Shown in pieces: positions 51,956-61,928 of a DNA stretch of 64,000 nt (position 1 is its first letter; each line of letters opens with the position of its first letter). The position numbers and the translations under genes are program-made. Under the pieces are notes generated by a model. The model saw only the letters and a program-made list of their open reading frames with translations, ran no database searches and was not told the DNA's origin. The DNA is from CAYRWM01 sp964428055 (GTDB lineage Bacteria; Bacillota; Clostridia; Christensenellales; Christensenellaceae): NCBI GenBank assembly GCA_964428055.1, contig CAYRWM010000004.1, positions 1 to 64,000 of the forward strand, read 5' to 3'.

Positions 51956-53077
51956 TCAAACGCCGAGTTCAATCAGAACTGAATTCATTATATCCATGCC
52001 CCTGTCCGTAAGAGCAATACGGCTTCCTTTCACTTCAATAAGTCCACCTTTTACCATATCTACTATTACAGGGTGATCTTCAAAAAGATCTATACCGTAC
52101 ATATCTTCAAACTCAACAGTATCGATACCTTCCGATAGCCTCAGCCCTAGCATTAATTGTTCGCGCGCGCATTCATCTTCACTCAGATAGATCTTTTCAC
52201 TCTCACTGTTGCAATCGCACGAAACATACTTGTTAACATCTCTCACATTGGCGTACCTGCAGTCTCCGTACATGGAATGTGCACCTGCACCGAAACCGAC
52301 ATACGGATCTCGTCTCCAGTACTTAAGGTTGTGTCTGCATTCAAAACCTTTCTTCGAAAGATTTGAAATCTCATATCTGCCGTAGCCGTTTGCTCTCAGC
52401 ATCTGAAGACACATATCCGACATAAGCCTGTCCGTATCCTCATCCACAGGCTTAACAATGCCTTTATCGACATCGTCATACAAGGGTGTGCCCGGCTCGA
52501 TTATAAGGCTGTAGGCAGATATGTGCTCCGGCCCGAGCTTTGCAACGTGATCAAGAGTTTTTGACAGCGACTCCAGGGTCTGCCCCGGAACAGCATAGAT
52601 TAAATCTGTATTAATGTTTCCGAACCCCGATTCACGCAGCGCATCAAAAGTTTCATCGAAATCCTTTACTGTATGAATACGTCCCAGGCTTTTAAGGACA
52701 CTGTCATCCGCCGACTGCAGACCTATGCTCACTCTGTTTATACCTATCGATATGTAATCTTCAGCTTTCTTTCTGTTCATAGTCCCGGGGTTGACTTCTA
52801 TAGATATCTCGGCATCGTCAGTTACTTCAATGGAAGACCTCAATGCATCTATCACTTGCCCGATATATGAAACAGGTACGCTTGAAGGTGTTCCGCCACC
52901 TATATATACGGTATCCGCACAAATACTGTGACTATCACCGAAATCACTTATCTCATTTATAAGTGAATCAAAATAACGGTCATGAAGATCATGACCGTAT
53001 ACACCTGAATTGAAATCGCAGTATCTGCATTTTTTTACACAGAATGGTATGTGCACATATATACCGAAACAACCCAT
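51956..53077 (-). CDS. hemW: radical SAM heme chaperone HemW
   Basis: A 373-residue HemW, formerly annotated as oxygen-independent coproporphyrinogen oxidase. It begins GIYVHIPFCVKKCRYCDF with the CxxxCxxC cluster motif, plus YIGGGTPS and NRVSIGLQS. The missing HemN-type extra Cys (C-x3-C-x2-C with no fourth Cys) fits HemW. A C-terminal winged-helix-like region follows. It starts 1 base after lepA. Confidence 0.93.
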   Translation of the reverse strand: MGCFGIYVHIPFCVKKCRYCDFNSGVYGHDLHDRYFDSLINEISDFGDSHSICADTVYIGGGTPSSVPVSYIGQVIDALRSSIEVTDDAEISIEVNPGTMNRKKAEDYISIGINRVSIGLQSADDSVLKSLGRIHTVKDFDETFDALRESGFGNINTDLIYAVPGQTLESLSKTLDHVAKLGPEHISAYSLIIEPGTPLYDDVDKGIVKPVDEDTDRLMSDMCLQMLRANGYGRYEISNLSKKGFECRHNLKYWRRDPYVGFGAGAHSMYGDCRYANVRDVNKYVSCDCNSESEKIYLSEDECAREQLMLGLRLSEGIDTVEFEDMYGIDLFEDHPVIVDMVKGGLIEVKGSRIALTDRGMDIMNSVLIELGV

Positions 53078-53078
53078 A

Positions 53079-54881
53079 TCAGTCCATCTTGAGAACGCTC
53101 ATAAATGCTTCGGAAGGAACATCGATATTACCGACTTTTCTCATTCGCTTCTTTCCTTCTTTCTGCTTTTCGAGCAGTTTCTTCTTTCTTGTTATGTCAC
53201 CGCCGTAGCATTTGGCAAGGACATCCTTTCTGAGAGCCTTGACTGTCTCACGGGCGATTATCTTTCCGCCTACTGCTGCCTGTATGGGCACCTCGAACAG
53301 TTGTCTCGGGATTGCGTCTTTAAGTTTCTCCGCAATAGACCTACCTCTTGTATACGCCCTGTCCTTATGCACTATTAGCGAAAGAGCATCACAGATCTTA
53401 CCGTTAAGGAGCATGTCCAGCTTAACAAGCTCGCTCTTTGCGTAACCTTTGACCTCATAATCCATAGAAGCATAGCCCCGAGTCCTTGATTTAAGCATAT
53501 CAAAAAAGTCATATATGATTTCGTTCAAGGGAATATCGTAATGGAGCACGACCCTTGTCTCTTCCATATACTCCATCGTACCGAAAACGCCCCTCTTCTC
53601 CTGACACAGATCCATTACAGCGCCAACGTAAGTATCGGGCGTCATTATCGTTACTGCCGCTACCGGCTCCATCATATAGTCAATGCTCGTAACATCCGGC
53701 ATATTGGTCGGATTCTCTATCTCTATCTCGCTGCCGTCAAGCATTATTATCTTATATTTAACGCTGGGAGCCGTTGTTACGATATCAAGATCGAACTCAC
53801 GCTCCAGCCTCTCCTGTATTATCTCCATATGGAGCAGACCTAAGAAACCGCACCTGAAACCGAAACCGAGGGCAACGGAAACTTCAGGCTCGAACAGTAC
53901 AGAAGCATCATTGAGCTGCAGTTTTTCAAGAGCATCCTTCAGGTTGTCGTAGTCGGCACCGTCGGCCGGATATATACCGCAGAAAACCATTGGGGTTATC
54001 TTCTTGTATCCGGGCAGAGGCTCCTTGGCCGGGTTCGATGAAAGAGTTATCGTATCACCGACTCTTGTGTCAGCCACATTCTTTATACTGGCAGCGATAT
54101 ATCCGACATCTCCGGCTCTGAGGCTCTTGACAGGTACGGGATCAGGAGAGAACACTCCGAGTTCAGTTACTTCAAAATCCCTTCCAGTGGACATAAAACG
54201 TATTCTGTCACCCGTTTTGACTGTGCCGTCTTTTATCCTAACATGGCTTATAGCGCCTTTATAGTTATCGTAGTTTGAATCAAATATGAGCGCTTTTAAG
54301 GGGGCTTTCTCATCACCTGCAGGCGCGGGCAGCTTATCCACGATAGCATCGAGAACTTCCTCTACATTGAGACCTGTCTTGGCGCTTATCTGCGGAGCAT
54401 CCTCGGCAACTATGCCGATCACGTCCTCTATCTCTTTTTTGACCTCATCGGGTCTCGCACTCGGGAGGTCGATCTTATTTATAACAGGTATTATCTCAAG
54501 GTCGTTGTCAACTGCGATATAGCAGTTGGCCAGTGTCTGTGCCTCTATACCCTGAGAACCGTCGACAACTAGAACAGCGCCCTCGCATGCTGCAAGAGAT
54601 CTTGAGACCTCATAGGTAAAGTCAACATGACCGGGGGTATCGATCAGGTTAAGGGTATACTCCTCCCCGTCCTTTTCGTAAAACATCCTGACAGCCTGAG
54701 ACTTTATGGTTATGCCCCTTTCCCTCTCGAGATCCATGGTGTCAAGGAGCTGCTCCTTTATATCCCTTTTGGATACCGTACCTGTAAGCTCAATAAGCCT
54801 GTCCGCCAGCGTTGATTTGCCGTGGTCTATATGTGCGATGATACTGAAATTCCTGATGTATTTTTTATAGTCGCCGCTCAT
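53079..54881 (-). CDS. lepA: elongation factor 4 (LepA)
   Basis: A 600-residue translational GTPase. G1 is AHIDHGKSTLADR, switch I RGITI, G3 DTPGHVDF with the catalytic His, and G4 NKIDLP. The LepA-specific C-terminal domain (VHKDRAYTRGR ... AAVGGKIIARETVKALRKDV) is present. It is contrasted here with the EF-G paralogue at 17431 that lacks the catalytic His. AGGAGAAGGT precedes the ATG. Confidence 0.98.
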   Translation of the reverse strand: MSGDYKKYIRNFSIIAHIDHGKSTLADRLIELTGTVSKRDIKEQLLDTMDLERERGITIKSQAVRMFYEKDGEEYTLNLIDTPGHVDFTYEVSRSLAACEGAVLVVDGSQGIEAQTLANCYIAVDNDLEIIPVINKIDLPSARPDEVKKEIEDVIGIVAEDAPQISAKTGLNVEEVLDAIVDKLPAPAGDEKAPLKALIFDSNYDNYKGAISHVRIKDGTVKTGDRIRFMSTGRDFEVTELGVFSPDPVPVKSLRAGDVGYIAASIKNVADTRVGDTITLSSNPAKEPLPGYKKITPMVFCGIYPADGADYDNLKDALEKLQLNDASVLFEPEVSVALGFGFRCGFLGLLHMEIIQERLEREFDLDIVTTAPSVKYKIIMLDGSEIEIENPTNMPDVTSIDYMMEPVAAVTIMTPDTYVGAVMDLCQEKRGVFGTMEYMEETRVVLHYDIPLNEIIYDFFDMLKSRTRGYASMDYEVKGYAKSELVKLDMLLNGKICDALSLIVHKDRAYTRGRSIAEKLKDAIPRQLFEVPIQAAVGGKIIARETVKALRKDVLAKCYGGDITRKKKLLEKQKEGKKRMRKVGNIDVPSEAFMSVLKMD

Positions 54882-54909
54882 ACCTTCTCCTAAGATTTTC
54901 TCAAATTAT

Positions 54910-54938
54910 ATAATAAGTTAAATGCCATTTCATTGCAA
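54910..54938 (-). promoter_or_regulatory. promoter of lepA-hemW
   Basis: On the minus strand TTGCAA (54938-54933), 17 bp and TATTAT (54915-54910), immediately after the yebC terminator. Confidence 0.6.
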
Positions 54939-54942
54939 ACAA

Positions 54943-54964
54943 AAAGAAGGCCGGAGCCTTCTTT
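54943..54964 (-). terminator. terminator of yebC
   Basis: On the minus strand AAAGAAGGC (54964-54956) pairs perfectly with GCCTTCTTT (54951-54943) around TCCG, followed by TTGTTT. Confidence 0.85.
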
Positions 54965-54980
54965 AAGATACTATGAATTA

Positions 54981-55703
54981 TTACATCTCAGCATTATGGA
55001 AATAATCCTGAACATCATCAAGATCATCGAGCATGTCGAATAATCTCTCCAGCTTCTTCTGAGTGTCCTCATCCGGCGTTACCGTATTCTGAGGTATCAT
55101 ATCTATCTCAGCTGATGCGAATGTATAACCCGCTGATTCAAGAGCTTCCCTGACAGCTGAGAAGTCATCGGGAGCAGTCGTGATCTCAAATGCTTCTTCA
55201 CCGGAATCAAAATCCTCAGCTCCTGCATCAAGAGCACTCATCATAAGTTCTTCCTCGTCAACGGAACCGTCGTTCTCTATTACGATCACGCCTTTTTTAT
55301 CAAACATATATCCGACACAGTTCGTAGCACCCAAAGAGCCGCCGCTCTTGTCGAAAGCATGCCTAACATCACTTGCTGTCCTGTTCTTGTTGTCCGAAAG
55401 AGTGTTTACTATTACGGCTACACCCCCAGGGCCGTATCCTTCATATACGAGTTCCTCGTAATTGATGCTGCCGAGTTCACCTGCAGCCTTTTTGATAGAC
55501 CTGTTGATGTTGTCATTTGGCATATTGTTGGCTTTTGCCTTTGCGATAACATCCCTCAGTTTTGAGTTGGATGCCGGATCGCTTCCGCCGAGTTTAACTG
55601 CAACAGCAAGCTCTCTCCCTATCTTAGTGAAGATTTTCCCTCTGGCGGCATCTGCCTTCCCCTTCTTATTTTTAATCGTAGACCATTTATTATGTCCTGA
55701 CAT
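54981..55703 (-). CDS. yebC: YebC/PmpR family protein
   Basis: A 240-residue protein with the family N terminus SGHNKWSTIKNKKGKADAARGKIF and YEGYGPGGVAVIV. Members act as DNA-binding regulators or, as shown recently for some, assist translation of proline-rich stretches; which applies here is unknown. AAGGAGTGTTTTT precedes the ATG. Two TATAAT-like boxes lie upstream without good -35 boxes, so it may be co-transcribed with pyrI. Confidence 0.94.
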   Translation of the reverse strand: MSGHNKWSTIKNKKGKADAARGKIFTKIGRELAVAVKLGGSDPASNSKLRDVIAKAKANNMPNDNINRSIKKAAGELGSINYEELVYEGYGPGGVAVIVNTLSDNKNRTASDVRHAFDKSGGSLGATNCVGYMFDKKGVIVIENDGSVDEEELMMSALDAGAEDFDSGEEAFEITTAPDDFSAVREALESAGYTFASAEIDMIPQNTVTPDEDTQKKLERLFDMLDDLDDVQDYFHNAEM

Positions 55704-55769
55704 AAAAACACTCCTTAGCAGTTGATTAACATATTATATCTTACATTATATCCGAAGCCATTTCAAGAA

Positions 55770-56198
55770 TCACAGTTTGGGCTTCTCGGCCTTTGTATCA
55801 CAGTAAATGCATCTGTAAGTGCACTTCTCCCTGTCCGAGAGTTTGAATACATGCGGCAACTCCTGCTCGGTAGATGTGATGCATCTCGGGTTTTTGCACT
55901 TGATTATATCCGTGATCCTCTCGGGAAGTTCCGGGTGAATCTTCTTCGCTCTCTTCCCGTCCTTTATTATGTTTACTGTTATATGAGGATCAATAAAGCC
56001 AAGCATATCAAAATTAAGGTCAATAAGCTCATTTATCTTGAGTATATCCTTCTTCTCATACTTGCTGGAGACTGCATTTTTTATGATTGCTACTTCACAG
56101 TCCAGTTTGTCGAGTTTGAGGTAATGATATAGTTCCATTCCTCTTCCGGCAGGTATGTGGTCAATCACGACCCCGTTCTGTATCGTTCCGATTATCAT
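55770..56198 (-). CDS. pyrI: aspartate carbamoyltransferase regulatory subunit
   Basis: A 142-residue PyrI with an N-terminal nucleotide-binding domain (IQNGVVIDHIPAGRG) and a C-terminal zinc domain with CKNPRC and CIYC. It forms the allosteric ATCase with PyrB. GGGGGTGAAATGAT precedes the ATG, 1 base after pyrB. It is the last gene of the pyr operon. Confidence 0.96.
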   Translation of the reverse strand: MIIGTIQNGVVIDHIPAGRGMELYHYLKLDKLDCEVAIIKNAVSSKYEKKDILKINELIDLNFDMLGFIDPHITVNIIKDGKRAKKIHPELPERITDIIKCKNPRCITSTEQELPHVFKLSDREKCTYRCIYCDTKAEKPKL

Positions 56199-56199
56199 A

Positions 56200-57114
56200 T
56201 CATTTCACCCCCAAAAGCTTGAGTATGAGAGCCATCCTGATGTATTTGCCGCAGAGCACCTGTCTGAAATAGCATGCTCTCGGATCATCATCTATCGAGA
56301 CCGAGATCTCATTGACCCTGGGCAGCGGATGGAGTATGGACAGATCCTTCTTTGCCTTTGACAGTTTGTCGGGAGTCAATATGTACGTATCCTTCAGTCG
56401 TATGTAGTCAGCCTCGTTGAAGAATCTCTCCCTCTGCACTCTTGTCATGTAGAGTATATCCAGACTTCCTATCGAATCCTCGAGCGAAGATGTCTCTTTA
56501 TACTCTATACCGCCTCTTTCAAGGATATCCGTTCTGACATTTTCAGGTATCTTCAGTTCATCTGGCGATATGAGCACAAACCTGTTGCCTTCATATCTGG
56601 ACATGGCACCTATAAGTGAGTGAACTGTTCGGCCGAACTTAAGGTCACCACAGCATCCTATGGTCATGTTGCCGAGCCTGCCCTTTTCCCTGTGTATAGT
56701 CAGCAGGTCAGTCAGAGTCTGAGTAGGATGATTGTGTCCTCCGTCACCGGCATTTATAACAGGAACCGACGCGTTCTTAGCAGCGACAAAAGGTGCTCCT
56801 TCCTTAAAATGCCGCATTGCTATAATATCTGCAAAACAGCTTACAGTCTTTGCGGTATCGGCTACGCTCTCGCCCTTGGCCACACTCGATGACTGTGCCT
56901 CTGAAAAACCAAGAACATTTCCGCCAAGTTCCATCATGGCAGCTTCAAAACTGAGGCGTGTCCTGGTGGAAGGTTCATAAAACAGTGTTGCAAGCTTCTT
57001 TCCCCTGCATTTCTCAGAATACTTCTCAGGATTATTAATTATATCCTCAGCGGTTTCAATGAGCTCATCGATCTCACTGACCGAAAGCTCCTGGATATCT
57101 ATGAGATCTTTCAT
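56200..57114 (-). CDS. pyrB: aspartate carbamoyltransferase catalytic subunit
   Basis: A 304-residue ATCase catalytic chain making carbamoyl aspartate. The carbamoyl-phosphate loop is YEPSTRTRLSFEAAM; GDGGHNHPTQTLTDL and LHPLPRVNEI are also present. It overlaps pyrE by 4 bases. Confidence 0.97.
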   Translation of the reverse strand: MKDLIDIQELSVSEIDELIETAEDIINNPEKYSEKCRGKKLATLFYEPSTRTRLSFEAAMMELGGNVLGFSEAQSSSVAKGESVADTAKTVSCFADIIAMRHFKEGAPFVAAKNASVPVINAGDGGHNHPTQTLTDLLTIHREKGRLGNMTIGCCGDLKFGRTVHSLIGAMSRYEGNRFVLISPDELKIPENVRTDILERGGIEYKETSSLEDSIGSLDILYMTRVQRERFFNEADYIRLKDTYILTPDKLSKAKKDLSILHPLPRVNEISVSIDDDPRACYFRQVLCGKYIRMALILKLLGVK

Positions 57115-57758
57115 CTTTTTCCTCCGATCCAGCTCTCATCTTTTGGGTCATCTCTGAAAGCCATGAGACGCCCCGCATCTTCCTTTTTTATGTATCCCGA
57201 TTTGGATGCGACATCGACAACCGTATCAAAATCAGTGAGGCTTGTATTTGATATATCAGCTTCCTTAAGTCTCTCAAGGCCTTTCTTCATGCCGTAAGTA
57301 AATATACTTACTATGCCAAGGACTTCAGCTCCCGCCTCTCTTAAAACGTTCACTACTTCTATAACGGATCCGCCGGTTGATATAAGATCCTCTATAACGA
57401 CGACCTTCATGCCTTTATCAAGGCGACCTTCTATCTGATTCTTTCTGCCGTGATCCTTAGAACCCGATCTTACATAACCCATCGGTATCCCGAGCATATG
57501 TGCGGAAATGGCTGCATGCGCTATGCCGGCAGTGCTCGTACCCATAAGTGATTCCGCTTCAGGATACAGTCTCTTAACCGTTTCAGCTATTCCGCTCTCC
57601 ACATCGTTTCTGACATCAACATCGGAAAGCGTCAGCCTGTTATCACAGTATATAGGACTTTTGATTCCGCTGGCCCATGTAAACGGATCATCCGGACTTA
57701 GAAACACTGCTTTGATCCTCAAAAGATCATCGGCAATCCTATATTTCAGTTCTCCCAT
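57111..57758 (-). CDS. pyrE: orotate phosphoribosyltransferase
   Basis: A 215-residue type I phosphoribosyltransferase converting orotate and PRPP to OMP. The PRPP loop is VVVIEDLISTGGSV, with the flexible loop GSKDHGRKNQIEG and the substrate region SPIYCDNRL. ACGGAGGTAGAT precedes the ATG. Confidence 0.95.
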   Translation of the reverse strand: MGELKYRIADDLLRIKAVFLSPDDPFTWASGIKSPIYCDNRLTLSDVDVRNDVESGIAETVKRLYPEAESLMGTSTAGIAHAAISAHMLGIPMGYVRSGSKDHGRKNQIEGRLDKGMKVVVIEDLISTGGSVIEVVNVLREAGAEVLGIVSIFTYGMKKGLERLKEADISNTSLTDFDTVVDVASKSGYIKKEDAGRLMAFRDDPKDESWIGGKR

Positions 57759-57772
57759 ATCTACCTCCGTTT

Positions 57773-58471
57773 TTAACCTGTAAACTCATCCAAGCATCTT
57801 TCATACGCTGCCACAGGATCATCCGCCGCAGTTATCGGCCTTCCGACAACGATATAATCGGATCCTGCACCTTTTGCCTGCGCCGGTGTCATCACTCTTT
57901 TCTGATCACCGATATCTCCGTCTGCAAACCTGACTCCAGGAGTGACCGTCAGAAACCCGCTGCCGCATGTTTCATGGACTTTTGAAGCTTCCAGAGGCGA
58001 ACAGACAACACCGTCCAGTCCGCTATTCTTTGCATTGAGTGCATATGACATAACGACTTCGGGCATGTTCCCGTTTATGAGCAGCTCTTCATGCAGCATT
58101 TCCTCGCTTGTAGATGTGAGCTGCGTGACTGCTATGAGAAGTGGCCTTGATCCATCTTCCCTGGTTAAACCTTCAAGAGCTGCTTTCATCATTACAGATC
58201 CGCCTGAAGCATGCAGATTGCACATATCCACATCCAGACCTGACAGAACAGACATAGTCTTTTTTACAGTGTTCGGGATGTCGTGAAGTTTTAGATCCAA
58301 GAATATGCTGTGTCCTCTCTGCTTTATCTCCCTGACGATATCGGGTCCGGCAGAATAATACAGCTCCATTCCGATCTTTACATAAGGTTTTCGTCCTTTG
58401 AAAAGATCCAAAAAACCGAGAACCTGATCTTTTCCGGGGAAATCACATGCGATAATAACGTCCTTACCCAT
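57773..58471 (-). CDS. pyrF: orotidine 5'-phosphate decarboxylase
   Basis: A 232-residue OMP decarboxylase, producing UMP. The catalytic array is FLDLKLHDIPNTV; VTPGVRFADGD and YIVVGRPITAADDP bind phosphate. The ATG at 58471 follows GGAGGTG by 9 bases; an earlier GTG at 58483 is inside that site. It overlaps pyrD by 8 bases. Confidence 0.95.
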   Translation of the reverse strand: MGKDVIIACDFPGKDQVLGFLDLFKGRKPYVKIGMELYYSAGPDIVREIKQRGHSIFLDLKLHDIPNTVKKTMSVLSGLDVDMCNLHASGGSVMMKAALEGLTREDGSRPLLIAVTQLTSTSEEMLHEELLINGNMPEVVMSYALNAKNSGLDGVVCSPLEASKVHETCGSGFLTVTPGVRFADGDIGDQKRVMTPAQAKGAGSDYIVVGRPITAADDPVAAYERCLDEFTG

Positions 58472-59390
58472 TATCGTGAGCACCTCCGATTATACTTTTA
58501 AGATCCGATATGCCGTATTTTCTCATAGTCTTCGGCAACTCGGCGATTATCCTTTTGCAGGCATATGGATCGATAAGATTCTCCGAACCGACCTGTACCG
58601 CTGAAGCACCGGCGAGCATCATCTCTATAACATCATCTGCCGAAGATATGCCTCCCATACCGATAACCGGAATATCGACAGCCTCATAAACGTCATAAAC
58701 CATTCTGAGCGCCACAGGCAGAACTGCTCTTCCGGAAAGCCCGCCTTTTTTATTGGCGAGCACAGGCCTTTTTGTTTTAAGATCTATCCTCATGCCCATT
58801 ATTGTATTAATGAGGCTTAGACCGTCCGCACCGGCATCCTCGCAGGCCTTTGCAATTGATACTATATTAGTAACGTTCGGTGAGAGTTTAACGTATACGG
58901 GTTTTCTTGCCGCTGATTTAACAGCTTCCGTTACTTCAGCAGCTCCTGAACATGAAACACCGAAACTCATGCCTCCTTCATGAACATTAGGACAGCTTAT
59001 GTTCACTTCGATTATGCCTACCTGCTCTTCAAGAGAGAGCAGTTCCGCACATCTCTTGTATTCTGCAACAGAGAATCCGCAGACATTCGCTATAACCTTT
59101 TTGCCGTATACTTCCTTCAGTTTCGGAAGTTCCTCATTTATTACATTCCATACACCGGGATTCTGCAGACCAACTGAGTTTAAAAGCCCCCCCTCTGCCT
59201 CGGCTATCCTTGGTGTGGGATTACCGAATCTCGCTTCCATAGTTGTGCCTTTAATAGCAATAGATCCGAGACAGTTTATGTCATACCATTCGGCATATTC
59301 ATATCCGTAACCGAATGTGCCGCTCGCAGGTATAACGGGATTATCAAGTTCAAGCCCTGACAGGCTCACAGAAGTATCGAAATCTACCAT
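58464..59390 (-). CDS. pyrD: dihydroorotate dehydrogenase, class 1B catalytic subunit
   Basis: A 308-residue FMN enzyme oxidising dihydroorotate, partnered with PyrK for NAD+. PVIPASGTFGYGYEYA, NSVGLQNPG, NISCPNVHEGG with FGVSCSG (catalytic Cys region), and GMGGISSADDVIEM are visible. The ATG at 59390 is preferred (AAGGAGGAAGTCAT upstream, matches relatives) over an upstream extension into pyrK. It overlaps pyrK by 7 bases. Confidence 0.95.
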   Translation of the reverse strand: MVDFDTSVSLSGLELDNPVIPASGTFGYGYEYAEWYDINCLGSIAIKGTTMEARFGNPTPRIAEAEGGLLNSVGLQNPGVWNVINEELPKLKEVYGKKVIANVCGFSVAEYKRCAELLSLEEQVGIIEVNISCPNVHEGGMSFGVSCSGAAEVTEAVKSAARKPVYVKLSPNVTNIVSIAKACEDAGADGLSLINTIMGMRIDLKTKRPVLANKKGGLSGRAVLPVALRMVYDVYEAVDIPVIGMGGISSADDVIEMMLAGASAVQVGSENLIDPYACKRIIAELPKTMRKYGISDLKSIIGGAHDNG

Positions 59391-60115
59391 ATGACTTCCT
59401 CCTTTGTGAGGACAGGACCATCCTTGCAGATCCTTTTCGTCCCGTATTTTGTCTCGCATGAACATCCCATACATCCGCCGAAACCGCAGCCCATCCGTGC
59501 CTCGAAGCTCAGCTGACCGTCAGTATCTGTCTTGTCGTAAACTGCTCTCAGCATCCTGTCCGGACCGCATGCATAAAAGTATGAATATAGCAACATATCC
59601 ATACCGTCCGTGACATAGCCTTTATACCCGAAACTGCCGTCAATAGTCCTGACCGTAACGTTACATCCGATATCTGCAAAGTCATCTGCCAGGAATATCT
59701 CGTCATCGGAATTGAACCCGAGCAGGACTTTGACATTTTTCATATCTGCTCTTAACTGTTTTGCCAGATAATAGAGCGGCGGTATACCGGAACCCCCTCC
59801 TATGAGCAAAGGTGTCTGCCCGCTCACGCTCTGGTCAAAACCATTACCAAGGCCCGTAAGAGCATCCATCATGACACCCTTTCCGAGTCTCGACATCTGA
59901 AGAGTACCTTTACCGACCGTCTTATATATTATTGTCAGTACCTTGTTATCATAATCGCATACAGCGAAAGGACGCCTCAGATAGAACCCGTCAAGGGCTA
60001 GATTAATGAACTGCCCCGGATAAAGCGTATCTCCGGCATCTCCTACCAGCCGCATAACATATGTGTCTTTTGCGACCTTTTCATTCTCAAGTATGCTCAA
60101 AAAAACTTTTCTCAT
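59384..60115 (-). CDS. pyrK: dihydroorotate dehydrogenase electron transfer subunit PyrK
   Basis: A 243-residue FAD and 2Fe-2S protein passing electrons from PyrD to NAD+. The FAD-binding RRPFAVCDYD, the nucleotide loop LLIGGGSGIPPLYYLA and the cluster GCGFGGCMGCSC are present. TAAGGAAGGAATA precedes the ATG. It lies 10 bases after pyrC. Confidence 0.95.
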   Translation of the reverse strand: MRKVFLSILENEKVAKDTYVMRLVGDAGDTLYPGQFINLALDGFYLRRPFAVCDYDNKVLTIIYKTVGKGTLQMSRLGKGVMMDALTGLGNGFDQSVSGQTPLLIGGGSGIPPLYYLAKQLRADMKNVKVLLGFNSDDEIFLADDFADIGCNVTVRTIDGSFGYKGYVTDGMDMLLYSYFYACGPDRMLRAVYDKTDTDGQLSFEARMGCGFGGCMGCSCETKYGTKRICKDGPVLTKEEVIW

Positions 60116-60125
60116 TATTCCTTCC

Positions 60126-61361
60126 TTATACTATCGAACTGTCTATATATACCAGTCTTCCGCCGGTTATGTTCATAACGCAGCTGCCGAAGACATACAT
60201 ACCCTCAAAAGGAGTACTCCTGCCCATAGATCTGAAGCGTTCTGTATCGATGTTATATCCCGATGAAAGATCGAACACCGCAGCGTCTTTGCCGAAACCG
60301 TCCGCTTCGGATTCCTTGATGCGAAATCTGCGTCTGGCATTTATGGACATAAGCTCAGTGAGCTTTCCGAGAGTAATGACCCCGCGCCGCACAAGAGTTG
60401 TGTAGAGTACCGGAAAAGCCGTCTCAAGCCCAACGATACCGTTAAAGCTTCCCTTAAGACCGCCGCTCTTCTCTTTTGCAGAATGAGGAGCATGGTCTGT
60501 TGCTATCATATCAACAGTGCCGTCCGTTATCCCCTCAATCAGAGCTTCTCTGTCCGAAGCAGATCTTATAGGGGGATTCATCTTGAACCGTCCGTCGTCC
60601 CTTATATCCTCATCAGCGAACACTAGATAATGAGGAGCAGTCTCGCAGCTGACATCAACACCGGATCTCTTGGCATCCCTGATAAGAGTAACAGACTCTT
60701 TTGTAGATATATGACAGACATGATATCTGCAACCGGTCTCATCAGCCAGCTTTAAGTCTCTCTCGATCATCCTCCACTCACTCTCGGAAGAGATTCCGGG
60801 AAGGCCGTTTTCTTTTGCGTATTCACCGTCATGCACGTAGCCGCCTGTAAGGAGTGATTCATCCTCACAGTGAGCTGCAATAATGGAATCAAGCGAAGCA
60901 CATAGTTCCATTGCATCTTTCATGACCGCAGGATCCTGAACACCTCTGCCGTCATCGCTGAAACCGATCACTGATTCATTCATACCGCTCATATCCGAAA
61001 GAGTATTTCCTTTTTCAGCGGCAGTGATGGATCCGAAAGGAAGTACGTTGATATATGCATCTCTTTCGATTATGTCGAGTTCTTCCTTAAGGTGTTCGCG
61101 TGAATCCGGCACAGGCTTGAGGTTAGGCATAGCAAATATATGCGAATACCCCGAGACAGCCGCTGCCTCCGAACCCGTCTTAATGGTCTCCTTATACGGA
61201 AAGCCGGGTTCTCTAAGGTGTACATGCGGATCCACAAGCCCGAGAAGAACGCAAAACCCTTCGAGCTCGAATTCCCTGTCCTCGTTTCCGTCTATGGTTA
61301 TATCGCGTCTTAAAAAACTGCCGTCAGTAAATACCTCGGCGTCTTTCAGGATTATCGCCAT
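60126..61361 (-). CDS. pyrC: dihydroorotase
   Basis: A 411-residue type I dihydroorotase cyclising carbamoyl aspartate. The metal motif is VDPHVHLREPG, with further ligands in HVCHISTKES and the catalytic Asp in ATDHAPHS. PPIRSASDREAL is the substrate-binding segment. It lies 5 bases after pyrR. Confidence 0.95.
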   Translation of the reverse strand: MAIILKDAEVFTDGSFLRRDITIDGNEDREFELEGFCVLLGLVDPHVHLREPGFPYKETIKTGSEAAAVSGYSHIFAMPNLKPVPDSREHLKEELDIIERDAYINVLPFGSITAAEKGNTLSDMSGMNESVIGFSDDGRGVQDPAVMKDAMELCASLDSIIAAHCEDESLLTGGYVHDGEYAKENGLPGISSESEWRMIERDLKLADETGCRYHVCHISTKESVTLIRDAKRSGVDVSCETAPHYLVFADEDIRDDGRFKMNPPIRSASDREALIEGITDGTVDMIATDHAPHSAKEKSGGLKGSFNGIVGLETAFPVLYTTLVRRGVITLGKLTELMSINARRRFRIKESEADGFGKDAAVFDLSSGYNIDTERFRSMGRSTPFEGMYVFGSCVMNITGGRLVYIDSSIV

Positions 61362-61366
61362 ATCCT

Positions 61367-61903
61367 TTACTCCATCACGACGACTTCCTTCTTGCCGTCA
61401 TATTCAGGTACGCGCACCGCTATCATCTCTTTATGAGAAGTCGGAACATTCTTGCCTATGAAATCTGCTCTGATCGGGAGTTCACGGTGTCCTCTGTCTA
61501 TGAGCACTGCAAGCCTTATAGCCGACGGACGGCCCTGCTTCATTATGTAGTCCATCCCGGCCCTGCAGGTCCTGCCCGTGTACAGAACATCATCGACCAT
61601 TATAACGACCTTTTTATTGACATCGATATCAATGGTATCCGAAGTGACCGTTGCCTTATCGAAAATCTCTGTAAGGTCATCCCTGTAGAGAGTGATATCC
61701 ATATCGCCGACCTCGACTTTCAGATCAGAAAAACTGGTTATGTTCTCAGCTATCTTCTCCGCAAGGGGTATGCCCCTTCTCCTGATGCCGATAATGACGA
61801 TGGATTCTTCACGGGCGCAGTTCTCAATAATCTCATGGGCTATCCTGGTTATGGCTCTGTCCATATCGGCAGCATCCATAATCTGTGCTTTGTCTTTGTA
61901 CAT
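61367..61903 (-). CDS. pyrR: PyrR bifunctional pyr regulator / uracil phosphoribosyltransferase
   Basis: A 178-residue PyrR, which binds pyr mRNA when UMP is high and also has uracil phosphoribosyltransferase activity. IIGIRRRGIPLAEKIA and the PRPP loop MVDDVLYTGRTCRAG are diagnostic. AAAAGGAGACAG precedes the ATG. It is the first structural gene, after a leader with an intrinsic terminator. Confidence 0.96.
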   Translation of the reverse strand: MYKDKAQIMDAADMDRAITRIAHEIIENCAREESIVIIGIRRRGIPLAEKIAENITSFSDLKVEVGDMDITLYRDDLTEIFDKATVTSDTIDIDVNKKVVIMVDDVLYTGRTCRAGMDYIMKQGRPSAIRLAVLIDRGHRELPIRADFIGKNVPTSHKEMIAVRVPEYDGKKEVVVME

Positions 61904-61928
61904 ACCTGTCTCCTTTTACTGCGGGCAT

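Noticed and set aside
55704..55769. Promoter for yebC based on two TATAAT-like boxes
   Set aside because: No acceptable -35 at 16-18 bp from either box; left unannotated.
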